This document shows positions 1 through 36,360 of a stretch of 64,000 bases of DNA, piece by piece. Below the pieces are notes generated by a model. The model was given only the letters and a program-made list of their open reading frames with translations. It searched no databases and had not been told where the DNA came from. The stretch spans positions 1-64,000 of the forward strand of contig NC_066849.1 of assembly GCF_001640805.2 (NCBI RefSeq). Reading direction: 5' to 3'. The stretch comes from Lates calcarifer. Taxonomy: Eukaryota > Chordata > Actinopteri > Centropomidae. The position numbers and the translations under genes are program-made. The stretch's first letter is position 1. Each line of letters starts with the position of its first letter.

Positions 1-420
1 CACCTGGTTCACCTGCTCACCTGCTTCCCATTACTCACCACCTGCAGTATAAGAACCCTGGCTCTTCGCCCACTCGTTGACAGATTGTTTCACTCAGCTA
101 GTGGTTTTGAGCTCCTGGCCATTCAGCTTGTTGTTATACTGAGCAATTCTCTAGTGTTTCTCCTGTGCTCATACTAACTTATGTTTTTCCTGTGCTCCAG
201 TGTTTGCCTGTGCCAGCCCTGTTGTCCTCACCTGCACACTGCCAGCAGTCTCCACCATTCGCCTGCTCTGCTACTCACTTGTACACCTCCAGCAGTCTCT
301 GCCATCACTGTCCCTCCCCATTATTGATCAAAACCACCTTACATTTCCCTCAATACCTGTGTCTGTGTCTGCTCCTGGGTTCACAAACTAAACTAAGCCA
401 AAGCCTTAACAACAACCCCT
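1..420. other. Unclassified pyrimidine-rich sequence with a cluster of CACCTG motifs
   Basis: Four CACCTG/CACCTGC motifs occur in the first 50 bases, followed by a C/T-rich, CCTG-rich stretch. It may be the end of a retrotransposon long terminal repeat or LINE, but no terminal repeat or coding domain is visible. No gene is supported here. Confidence 0.3.
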
Positions 421-2770
421 AGTATGGCTGGCTTTGTGGCTTCATCTGTCTGTCTTTATCTGTCTATGATGGCTTGTTTCCATACAGACATATGTGACTT
501 TTTTTATAAGTGTTCCTTATAGCTTTATTCAGACATTACAGCACATTTACAGAGAGAGCTACAATAGTCACAGTGACACAGTATACACCACATATGTACA
601 TGAAGGGGAGAGAGGGAGTGAGAGAGTTTGAGAGAGAGAGAACTGTACAGTTAAAAATCATTACTTAACATTATTTGTGAATTTTGCTGCTTGTTCTATG
701 CCTGTTCTAGGTTTTTGACAATGCACATGCATAGAATGACCAGATGTTAAGGTGGGACTTTGCTTGCATGTTTCTTATAAACTGTTTTGCTGTGTATTCA
801 TTCATTCATCCATGCAGTTATTATGACTGAAAAGTAAAGATATATAACAAGAGACTGCTGGTTAGATTAATATTGTTTTTTCTTTTTCCTTATTGCCAGG
901 AGTATGGACAGCTAATATGAGAAGATTCTCCATAATAATTTAAAATGGGCTTTTTCACAGTGTACCACAGTTTATTAAACTGATTTTATTCAATAATTGA
1001 TAGTTGAGGTAACATTTATTACAGTGCTCTTAGAAGACACTTACTTAACCTCTTCCACTGCATGTTTTACCTTCTGCTGCTGCAGCCTTTACACTGGCAC
1101 AAAATCAAAATTTGATTTTGACTTGGGTGGTGTTGAAAGTGATACAGAAACATTACAAGGTTTTACCTACTAAGATTACTATTTGTGACATTTACATAAA
1201 AGTCTCTAGGGTGCTTATTCAGACATGAGACCACCACATTAAACTGCCGTCAGGTTGTCTTAAATTAAGTGTTTTATTGGAGGCTGTGTGACCCTCAAGG
1301 GATAAGCGGTACAGGGGCTGTTTTGGACTGCTTTGCCTCTGAGCTCAGTTGGCATCTGGGTGTATTTTTTGTCATCTAACAATAAATGATTACTTGTATA
1401 ATGTGTAATGATGTGTACAATACCTGCATCTGTTGTTTTAAAACTGACAGGAACTTGCAACAAATTGATATTGAATAGAAACTACCACAAGTAATGTTGC
1501 AAGTAACAGATTTTCTTCTGAATGAATTGCTTTTTGACGCAGAATGTTTTTTTTTTTTTTAATTAAGGCTGGAGTTGATCACACTTTTATTCTGAGGAAA
1601 TTGGATTGGAAATGTCATTTTTGTTGCTGTCAGTGAAGCTTTTATGTGAAAGCAAAAATAAGGGGTATTTAATTTTGTTTGACAAAGTTCTTTATATTTC
1701 CCTTTTCTTTTATACAGCAGTAAAGTAGTTCAGCTTATATACAGTGCAGTTCAGCTTGACCATCTGAAGAAAATTCTGAACTGAAGAAAACTGAAAAACA
1801 GAAGAAAGTAAGCAGAAATTCCCTCTTGACAAAGAATAGTTGAGGGAAAACAACAAGAAAACAGCTCTGCATCAATCAATGCCCCATCTCTGGTTTGAAA
1901 CTCTCCAACTCTCCAAGAGCTCCAACTCCCCTTTATATAATTCACAATAAACAACATATTAACTTATAGCTGTGATTTTATTCATTACCCAATAAATAAC
2001 TATTGTAAGTTAACAGTGAAAAAGTTACTAAACTTGTTAAAAGAGCACACAAGCACCTCAGGCGGCCTGAAATCAATATATTCTCCCAACCTCCCCCTCA
2101 TCTGTACCACACTTGGCACATTCCAGGAACTTTGATCATAAAAGGATTCCAAATGGGAAGAGACTGGTCTGGCAGATCCTGAATCCAAACCAGAGGATAA
2201 CACAGTGCAGTCTAGAGGAGAGGTGAGAAGTCAATCAAATAGTAAGTCTGTCAGGGTTCCTTCAAGATTTTATGTTTCTGTGTGACTCTAGCATCAGTAA
2301 ACATCAAAACAACACAGCCCCTACTTTATACTAATTACCAAACACCAAGTCACCTGCCAGCTAGATGATAAGCAAAAAACTGTGCTGTGTGTGTTGTGTC
2401 TTAAACTTAAGTTAGAGGTTATGGGGCATCCCCATGACACAGCCATTTAGAAAAAGTCTTTTAGAACTTTTATAATCAAAGAGGAACTTAACAGGCAAAA
2501 TATCACCAGGGTGTTGTACTGATTTTAAAATCCTACACTTTGTTAGTATGATAAAGCCCTGTGGTCTGAGTTTACCTGAGCCTTGTTATGATGCATAATC
2601 TGTTAAACAGTCAGATTCACTTTAACACTTGCCATTTATTGCCTATTGCAATAAAATTCAAAGCAAAGTTGAGTATTTACTACTTCTACTATTACAATTA
2701 CTAGTAAGTATTAGTATTAAATAGGCATTAATATAATACAACATGGATATATTAATAGAGCTTATATACT
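421..2770. other. Intergenic DNA upstream of pde6d, no gene seen
   Basis: AT-rich sequence with no open frame resembling a known protein. A short stretch near 1285-1315 (accctcaagggataagcgg) resembles the tail of the repeat seen at 43.3 and 59.5 kb. Confidence 0.5.
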
Positions 2771-3626
2771 CTCACTGAGAACTTTATTGGGAACACCATA
2801 CTAATACTGGGTATGGCCCAGCATCACGTAATTTCTGCAGATTTGTCAGCTACACAATCATGCTGCCATTCTCCCATTCTGCCTCACCATAAACGTCTTC
2901 CACTGGATCCACGTCTGGTAATGTTCATGAAACCAGTTTGAGAAGTAGCCATTAGATGATGGGTAAGTTGTGACCATAAACAAATGCACATAAAGCAACA
3001 ACACTCAGGCTGTGGCATTCAAAGGGTGATTGATTGATATTAAGGTATGTCAAGTGTGCCGAGAAAACATTCCCCATTGTAATTCCACTACCACTCTGGA
3101 TACTAAGCAGGCGGGGTGTATGGACTCATACTGTTGATGCCAAATTCTGGTCCTTCCATCTGCCCATCTATGTGCCATATGTTTCCAGTCTTCAACTGTC
3201 CAGTTTTGGTGAGCCTGTGTCCACTGCAGCCTCAGAGTGGAACTCAACTTGGCCTTCTGCTCTTGAAGGCCATCTGCCTCAAGGTTCAGTGTGTTGTGCA
3301 TTCTGAGATGTCCTCTGCTCCACACACTTTCAAAGAATGGTTATTAGTTATCTGAGATATATTTCCCACAAGTGTGACATTTTTTGTTTTTGACACCATG
3401 AGTAAACTCAAGAGACTGTTGTGCATGAAAATCCCAGAAGATCTGCAGTTTCAGAGATACTCAAACTAACCATCTGGCACCAACAACCATGTCACTGTCA
3501 AAGTCACTAAGATCACATTTTCCCCATTCTCATGACTGATGTGAACACTAACATACAGGCCTACATGTGGTCCTAACGAGGAGCTTGGTTAGTGTACATC
3601 TTATCTAATGATTGGCTGTGTCATGC
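2771..3626 (-). mobile_element. Tc1/mariner transposon relic (reverse orientation)
   Basis: The left end carries the terminal motif actttattgggaacacc, a diverged copy of a Tc1-like terminus common in fish. On the minus strand, 3050-3325 gives a transposase-like stretch including the words LRLQWTQAHQNWTVEDWK and ADGRTRIWHQQ, typical of the catalytic domain of this Tc1 family. The frame is short and interrupted, so the copy is dead. The right end is judged from a diverged terminus near 3600-3626. Confidence 0.75.
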
Positions 3627-4089
3627 TCAAAGACACATGCTCAAAACTAATTCAAGCATGAAATATGCATGTATACTTTCAAACTGAGAACTGAAGTGGT
3701 ATGCATATGGACCGCGCAGCTCTGTGCCCCCAGTCACCCAACACAGTATGTGTGGCGTTGCCCCTGGTGACGCGTCTCTATCTAGTTTAGTCCCACCCAC
3801 GCGTTTCATTCTCAGCCTGTTATTGGCTATATGGGAGTTACCCTGTGCCTCTGAATGGCTAGCTTGACTGTCAGTTAGTTAGCTGGGTATATTTAGCTGA
3901 TTGCATTATCGGATCAGATTTAACCTGCAGTCCAACAGTATAGCACTAAGTACACGTAGTTTATGCTGTTTCAGGTGAACATTAGTTGCAGTGTAGGTAG
4001 TTAACTAGTTAACTTGACACCAACAGCAGCTTTGTTTTTTCAGTAGATCCTGGATTTTCTGTAAGGAACGAAAACAGACGATTTCTGAA
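3627..4089 (+). promoter_or_regulatory. pde6d: pde6d upstream/5' UTR region
   Basis: This segment precedes the start codon at 4090. It contains inverted CCAAT motifs (attgg at 3811 and in tgattggctg at 3610-3619) and a TATA-like tatattta near 3887. The transcription start cannot be fixed from sequence alone. In human the COPS7B gene is arranged head-to-head with PDE6D, but no COPS7B-like reading frame is visible on the minus strand here. Confidence 0.4.
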
Positions 4090-15886
<11,797 letters not shown>

Positions 15887-17440
15887 TCTCCGACCCATGA
15901 CTCTACCTTCCAAAATGCTGACGTCCTGCCAAGGTCTATAAATTACCAAGGTTAGCTACAATTTGCAGCAGTAAACAGTTCATTGCTGACTTTGGATCAG
16001 CACATTTGGGTGAAACCCAGCTGTCAGCGAAGTGAGCTTTGTGTTTGGTTGTTCTCTTGTTTTGTGTTGACCTGAAAACTTCTTCTAGACCTTGGGAGGA
16101 GAGAGAAGAGGAGAAGAGAGGACTCTGTTGTTCCCCCTATCCCAAGATCATCTCTCTCTGCAACCACGCCCCAACCCTAGCCCCCACCCCCCGGACTGTT
16201 CCATTATAAATACATTACACACATCAGCCAGGGAGCCACTCTTAAATGACACAATTTATGCTTTTTTTTTTTAAATTCCACACTCCCACTTCAAGGTTGC
16301 ATTTACTCAGGAACAGAACATTAGACGTGTAACCTTCTGTGATCTGATTTTCTTCTTTCTCTCTGAACATGGAAACACTGCTGCCCATGTCGTCCATGTA
16401 AACAGGAGCTGCGCATCAATCTCAAGGGAAGATGCAGCTCAGGGTATCTCCTGAGCTATGCTAAAGAAGTCGTCATCATAAAGCATGAGATAACATTTCC
16501 TTTAGCTGTGTCCCATTCCAGAGGCTACTTCTTGTAACATCTCCATTTCCTGACAGAGTATATCACCGTAGCTTAATCAGGCTGTCCCATTCCAAAGGCC
16601 CAGTGAAATGAGCCTCCTTCTGTATACATTTATAGGACACAACAAGTATATTGTTTGTAGTTCTCAATATCTCAAGATCCTTTGCACTGGTCAGTTTTTG
16701 TTTACTTGTCAAGTCAGAAACTTGTTCTGTCTTTTGTTGGAAATATAGAAGTTGCGTGAATTTATTTGAACATATTTTCTCATTTCAACTCTGACATCTG
16801 ACTTTAGTGAGTTGATGAGGACTGCCTGAATGCACTGTTAATGATGGTCTCTGTGAGGCCAAGTGTTGGAACTGCTGGTGTAGCTTTAGTCCTCCATAGG
16901 GCACAGCTTTGCAGGCAGCCTCTGAAGTAGGACACAGTTTCAACCAAACAAATCTTTCCTGTTTTCTGACTACACAAACTAGTGTAGAACAGTGGTTTTC
17001 AGTGTAGTGTGAGTGGATTGCTTCTTGTCTGTATTGTTTGAAATGAAAACCCTACACACTATTATCATGATGACATATGTTCGAAAAGCACAGTGTCCGA
17101 GGGACATCCTTCAACAAATACAAGGAGGTTTAGTACATACATACATTTATGTGCTTGTGCTATACTTTCTTAAAATATTCAGCTTCCAACTAAATCATTA
17201 TCAGGTGTAGACCAAGACATGCATTGTTAATTCTCAGTAGTTCACCTGTTTTTAATTTTAGGGTGTTTAACATAGCTGCTTCCTACATCCTGGCCACATT
17301 TTTAACTTTGACTTCCCGTCCAATTCACTGCATTTATGTCATTGTTTTTCCTTAGCTGCTAACTGAGCTTTGTAAAATAGACTTGTTTTAATATGACAGG
17401 AGTAGTGGATTAAAGTCAACCAATGTTGTAATAACATAAT
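15887..17440 (+). other. pde6d: Probable pde6d 3' UTR and downstream DNA
   Basis: No canonical AATAAA was found soon after the stop. An ATTAAA at 17409-17414 is followed about 25 bases later by a GT-rich stretch, so it could be the poly(A) signal of a 1.5-kb 3' UTR. The 3' end remains uncertain. Confidence 0.4.
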
Positions 17441-17589
17441 GTGTGTGTGGTCTTTATTGTATTCCTTTCTAGTTTTAGGCGCTAAAGGTAAAGTGAGGAT
17501 ACTGTCAAAAATAATCCACTGATTAATTTTTATTCTTCAATTAACCTCATACACAGTGCAACAAACAGAAAAAAGCTAAATCAGATCAG

Positions 17590-17945
17590 TGTTTCTTATC
17601 ACCCCCCTCCTCCCTCCTCCCTTTGCCTTAAACTTCCTGTTTGGCTGTCTGAATGGAATGAGTAGAATTGAGTCTGTACTCAGCAGTGTGTCATTATGCA
17701 CACTGAAATGATGGGTTAGAGTGGATATCTGAATTACAGTAGCATTTCTGTCAGATCCAACCAGTCTGGCCATTTCTCTCATCAACAAGGCTTTTCCATC
17801 TGAGAGTGGAAATCCCAGGAGGTCAGCACTTTTAGAAACAGTCAAAGAGCCCATCTGACACCCAACAATCCTGCCATTGTCAAAGTCACTGAGATCACAT
17901 TTTTGTCTCCATTCTGATGTTTTATATGAACATTAACCCTTTCAT
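17590..17945 (-). mobile_element. Truncated Tc1/mariner relic (reverse orientation)
   Basis: The minus strand encodes VSKSADLLGF, followed by MREMARLVGSDRNATVIQIS and a short C-terminal fragment with KFKAKGGG. These are pieces of the same Tc1 family as 2771-3626 with the middle of the transposase deleted. Confidence 0.75.
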
Positions 17946-19030
17946 GCATGAATTATGAAATCCTCAGTCAGGATTTTTCCCCTTTATTCTTCTTTAGGCA
18001 TAAATTTTTTTAAATTTTTAAAACACATAATTAAAAAAAAATCTAGAGGACAGATGATCAAGTGTAATTTCTTCCTATATAAAATCAATACTTTTAATGG
18101 TATTACTCCTTAGATGTTACTTGATATTACCAGTCATTTTTTACTTCCCTCTATAGAAGGATTGGCAAGATATTCCTGAGCTGCTCAGCATTTCTGGTCA
18201 TCTGTCATCTGACTCCCTGGCCATCTTGGTTTTGAGTAATTTGTGTTACTTACATTGACTGGCCAGTGGATGTAAGTGTATGGAACAACGCTCTAGTGTC
18301 CAGTGTGGTGGCTGATGTGCAACTTTACCATCAAAACCCATGCATATACAAGAAAACAGCTTTTTAATAGCTGTCCAGTGTAGTGACCACTATGTGTGAA
18401 TGGGTCAATGGAAGCTCCTGGCCTTTATCTGCATGATTTTATGCACAGAACTGCTGCAAAACAATTGACTGACAATTGCATAATTACATGAATAGGCTAG
18501 TGAGGATTGCCTGGTGGTTTGCAGGTGTGTGAGGCAGTGGAAGGGGAGATGGCAGACGTTACCAGGGACCTGGAGGTGAGTGGCAATGGAGGTTGGCACC
18601 AGGCTGACTGAGTGAGGAGGCGAGGCAGTGGCACAGTTGTCCCAGCTGAGCTCTGAGGCACAGGAGACACGTATTTTTAAAAAATGACAGGATGGATCAT
18701 AAGAGAAATAACTCAGTAACTGAGTAAAAATAGTGAAAAATAGTGGAACTCTCAGTGTTGGGTTTAGTATGGATAACGATGAGGCTGGTATTTAATATTT
18801 GGTTTACAATTTACAGTGAAATACATGGAGAATAATTACAAATGGCCAACAGTTAAAAGATTTTAACGATAAAGATTTAAAGATAAGTTAGAATTGCTTT
18901 GTATCTGGGTAACTTGGTTAAATCTTAGTTATTTGATTGAGAAGTTATTATTATTATATTACTATTAACATTATTATTAATAATAATATTTTTGATTATT
19001 GTTGTAAATGTTAGACATTCCGATGCATAT
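17946..19030. other. Intergenic DNA between pde6d and phb2
   Basis: AT-rich, with TATT/AATA-rich low-complexity sequence near 18945-18990. No gene recognised. Confidence 0.6.
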
Positions 19031-19031
19031 T

Positions 19032-19125
19032 CCTTACCAGTTGGTGGCGGTATGGCGCCAATTCATTGTATGCCAACCGTCAATAAACCAAAAGAAGAAG
19101 AACAAGAACAAGAAGAAGAACCACT
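19032..19125 (+). repeat. Repeat fragment with GAA-rich tail just upstream of phb2
   Basis: A ggtggcggtatggcgcc motif is followed by a short unique part, then ccgtcaataaacc and a GAAGAA/GAACAA-rich tail. This arrangement recurs widely in fish genomes as a dispersed repeat end. It finishes about 75 bases before the phb2 start codon, so it may contribute to the promoter or 5' UTR. Family not identified. Confidence 0.5.
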
Positions 19126-19198
19126 ACATGACCCAGTAGACTTTGCGGTTCGCGAATCGAGAGAGTTGTGTCGACCTTGGAGTTTGACGTGCGGCAGC

Positions 19199-32480
<13,282 letters not shown>

Positions 32481-33250
32481 TGAAGAAGCCACAAACTTTC
32501 CCTGTCATCAACTTCATCTGAACAGTCGTGTTTTGTTTATGGCATAGAGAATCAGTGTACATGACTCTAGAAGTCTGAATACGGACAACAAGAAAGAAGA
32601 TTTTTTTTTTTTTGTGGAACAACACAGTGATCACATTTCAACTTAACAATGAACAAATCAGAGAAAAATGTATTGTTTATTTGTTTATCAAATAGAATAC
32701 ATCTGCTCATCCTCTAGAAACCATGAGAGAGAGTCCATGTCCGGTGATTATTAGTAGAATGCAGAGTCCTGTAAGGGCCTTTTATGAATCTGAATGAATG
32801 CAACAATACTCCAGAATGATTCAGGAGATCAGTGTCTTCTGTCAGGAAGAGCTGATAAGTCTCATCTCCAAAATGTCAAATGCAGTGTTATTTCTCTGCT
32901 GTATTCATCTCCCATAGTTAGTCCTAATCTGCCAGTCTTTTCTCTGATCTACACACATCAGAAATGTTCCAGTCTTCCTCCAAATGGCCCCAGGTATGAC
33001 ACTGGAATGTTTGTCAGGGCTCCATGTTTCCATGTAGGAGGAGCAGGTGTTAACAGCTGTTAGATGATGTGTTTGGATTCATGCAGTACACCTGATAATA
33101 CAGCCACCAGATTTCAGACCAAGTCAATACTAATTTATCTGTTGATAAACTTTTATTTTAAGTACATTTTCTCATGTCCATCAGTATGATTTTATTGAAT
33201 TTAACGACCACATTATTACAACAACTGAAATAAACTTTGCCTAAAAATAA
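32481..33250 (+). terminator. phb2: phb2 3' UTR with poly(A) signal
   Basis: An AATAAA at 33229-33234 lies about 750 bases after the stop and is the first canonical signal seen. The 3' UTR boundary is inferred from it. Confidence 0.55.
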
Positions 33251-33746
33251 GTCACTTTGATTTTCTAGAGGTTCTGAAGTCTGAATTCAGAGACGGTGTA
33301 TGTCAGTTTTTTTTATCTATATGTTCATAGAAATCACGTATATAATTTTCTTAGAATTTGATTATTCTCATTTACTACAGAGCTCAAAGTGTCAGTTGGC
33401 ACAGATCATTGTAAATTAAAGACACCGCTCTCTGGAGCCCAGAGAGTTTGAAATTGCTTAACTAATTACATGAGATATAGAAACAATGTAATAAATAAGA
33501 AAATAAATCTTATACAGATGCTTTTATATAGGACACAAGGGCTGAGTGAATGGTCTGATAAGTATGGAAATAATGTCAGTCATATGCTGTGGTCTGTGGT
33601 ACATACACATCCTATGGCCAAAAACCGACCCAGACCAAATGACAAATCCCTGCAGTTTGTTCCCAGTGTTTGGTGGATGGCCTGATAGTAGAAGAGTGGA
33701 GGCTGTTAAAGCAACATGTTCATGAACAGAATGAACACACGTTCTG

Positions 33747-33815
<69 letters not shown>

Positions 33816-34876
33816 GAAATGTTTTTTGAAAGCAGTTTTCTGGGCGTCCTGATACTTGCATGCTGTAGCTGATATTAGAATCAGTTAGCAAATGGTTAGT
33901 TGTGTAAACTATCACATTAAACATCAGCATTTGTTATCACTGTATGGTAATTCATTGCCTTACACTGTATTACCACATAATGATAATGCAATGTAGACAA
34001 CAATTAAAGCCACACAATGCAACTTTATTGATGAGCAGCGCCCTCTGCAGGAGTGGTAGTTTATTCTGCTGGACTTTGAGTCCGAGCAGTTTCCCTTTTC
34101 ATGTACAGCAAAACAAATCCTATCAATCACTTGACTGAAGCTCCAACTGCATACACTCACTGAACTGAAACTCAACAGTTCACATTCCTTATGATCCCTG
34201 GCTTCTGTAGCCACAACTGCTGTCGCTGTAACAAACACTCCAAACTCCAGTAAGAATTCTTTTCATTAGTGGATATCTGAGATGAATTCTGGATTTAAAT
34301 GACTGGACTCGTTAACTGACCTACAGTCTAGTAATATTCTTGAATTTGCTGGCCTGCTTCTGGCAGTTTAAGCAGCTGACTGTCACTCTGTTAGGCAGCT
34401 CTTGTGGAGGTTGTACCTGTTTACTGAATAACATTGTGCAAGAACAGGTGTTTGGGGCACAGAGTTAGTAACAGAGGCACCATCCTTACTGTTAAAAGCC
34501 AGTGTACCATCAAACATGATTCTGAACATGTTATTTTAAGGTAGACTGGATACATAATGTTGCTGTTGCTGATTGTAAGTTAAGTAAGTTTGTCTGAATG
34601 GATTATCATTGATTACTGAGGATGAAACGGAGAGTAGAGAGTATTCTAACATTCTGCTTGACTGTTCAGTGTTTTTCTTTGCCAGTAAAGTTAGTGTCTG
34701 TTTACACTGTCAGCAGCAGACTTTTGTCCCTATCAATCATTTAAATCCAAAAAGACTATTCAGGTTCCAAAGTAACAGTTATCCCTTTTTACATATACAC
34801 ATATATTAAAGAAAACTTTGGTTTAACCTCCCGCTGTTTCATTCATGGAGTGTTTGGTCATATGACTCGGCTCTAT
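33251..34876. other. phb2-ptma intergenic region, proximal part
   Basis: Contains a (CA)33 microsatellite (33748-33813) and a dispersed-repeat-like motif (caatgcaactttattgatga to cgccctctgcagg) near 34013-34052. No gene recognised. Confidence 0.6.
33748..33813. repeat. (CA)33 microsatellite
   Basis: Pure CA run about 500 bases past the phb2 3' end. Confidence 0.98.
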
Positions 34877-35114
34877 CTAGGGCTGCGTACCGATCTTATA
34901 TGGCACCGACTAACATGCTTTGATACTACCCGGTATCGAAAGATGCTTTGTTTTCGGTGCCAAGTTTCGATACCAAGGAGTTAATCACGTGATTGAGGTC
35001 TGATAATGCTGCCGGTGATTGGCTGTAACGTTACACACGGTAGAGGCATGTAGGGAGAATACTTACCTGGTTACGCCCACAGACGGTTCAGGTGTATCTG
35101 TGTTGTGAACTACA

Positions 35115-35163
<49 letters not shown>

Positions 35164-35627
35164 GAAGCGGTTCAAAAATGCGACCAAAGTCAAAGGTTCC
35201 ATTAGAATGATGTCAATAGTACGTGATGTAATATTAGTAAAAAGGACATCGTTGCTAAGGCAACACAACCAATTTGATGAAGCATTGGAACGTGCACGGA
35301 AACAATTTACGAGCAGAAAGTTGCTCCGTGTTCAACTGCAGGAAGATTTAAAGGTGCTTAGTCTGCAGCAGTGAGCATTAGACACTGACTGTCACTTGTT
35401 CTTTTGCACTGAAAATTATTTGTTGTATATTTTTTATGTTGGAAAGCTGCTTTCAGTGGAAAAATGCCAAAGCTGAAAAATAAAACTCCAGATTTGTACC
35501 ATAATATGTAATGTCATTTTCTTTGTTAGAATTGATTTAATAACATTAGTGTCGAAAAAAGTATTGTTCAGGAGCCGTTATCGAAATCAACGTATCTGTA
35601 TCGAAAATGTTTGAACGATAGCTCTAG
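34877..35627 (+). mobile_element. Probable non-autonomous DNA transposon (hAT-like), ~750 bp
   Basis: The left end ctagggctgcgtaccgatc and the right end ttgaacgatagctctag are imperfect inverted repeats. Both sides contain TTTCGATAC/GTATCGAAA motifs typical of a common fish repeat. A (GT)21 tract (35121-35162) and a 70-codon frame, from LKRFKNATK to LSLQQ, lie inside. An AATAAA is present at about 35480. Superfamily not certain. Confidence 0.55.
35121..35162. repeat. (GT)21 microsatellite
   Basis: Pure GT run inside the element at 34877-35627. Confidence 0.97.
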
Positions 35628-35639
35628 CGCATATTAACA

Positions 35640-36277
35640 TTTAGCGCGACTCCGACACGTCTAAGCAGACATCTCTCAAGCAGTTGTGCTGAGAATAAAT
35701 TACATTTGTTGGTTCATAAGGTTGGTGCTTTATTGTTGTTTGAATGTAGGCTGTTTGAAAAAATATGCCCGGTAGTTGTTCTACATGCCCAACATTAACA
35801 CACATATTGTCAAAAATAAATGAATGTAGCATAAGACTGTTTATGAACAAATTACACAAGGACAGTGAACAGCTCACAGATCCTCTTAAGTATAAGGAAC
35901 TCTGCTTGAAGGATGAGCAGCATTCTATCCCAGAGATATTCTTTCATCGGGTGTTTTAAGATGGCGGTGAAGGTTCAGCAAACCTCCCCTCTGTGTTTGG
36001 TCGTGTGAACACCTGGTGACTGAAGGCTCTGGCACCTGATTCGTATCACTTTCATACTCATCAAGCCATTCAATAAGTTGTGGTGTGTATTGAGTTTCCA
36101 TCATTGATCTGTCACATATATAAATATCTGTACAAATATTTTCACATCCCACTTTCTCACAGTTTTTGTGTCACTTTATATTTCACACTTATTGTGCTAA
36201 CACATAAACTGTCAGTGTGCAGTGTGGCCAATAAAGTAGCTCCAATTAATGCCTTTTAAAAAAAAAAAAAAAAAAAA
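35640..36277 (+). pseudogene. Candidate processed retrocopy with poly(A) tail
   Basis: A canonical AATAAA at 36230-36235 is followed 22 bases later by 20 consecutive A (36258-36277). This is exactly the geometry of a reverse-transcribed polyadenylated RNA. Upstream lies a 64-codon frame (35765-35959) ending DEQHSIPEIFFHRVF, whose parent I do not recognise. The left boundary is inferred and no target-site duplication is obvious. It could instead be a LINE-mobilised non-coding RNA or an A-rich repeat end. A 75-codon frame on the opposite strand (35925-36152) is an alternative coding reading. Confidence 0.4.
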
Positions 36278-36300
36278 GCTTCTTTTTGTTCATTTGTCCT

Positions 36301-36360
36301 GCTCAGACAATTCAACTCAATTCACTTCAATCCAGTTTTATTTACATAGTGCCCAATGTA
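36301..36360. repeat. Dispersed repeat end (caattcaa-ttttatttacatagtgcc type)
   Basis: The string ccagttttatttacatagtgcc resembles a very common fish repeat terminus. The rest of the element is not distinguishable. Confidence 0.45.

Noticed and set aside
3627..4089. Bidirectional promoter shared with a cops7b-like gene on the minus strand
   Set aside because: In human the two genes are head-to-head, but no COPS7B-like exon is visible in 1-4089.
33524..33930. Open frames made of repeated CV or TH residues over (CA)n runs, here and at 8.3, 43.8 and 52.3 kb
   Set aside because: Translations of microsatellites.
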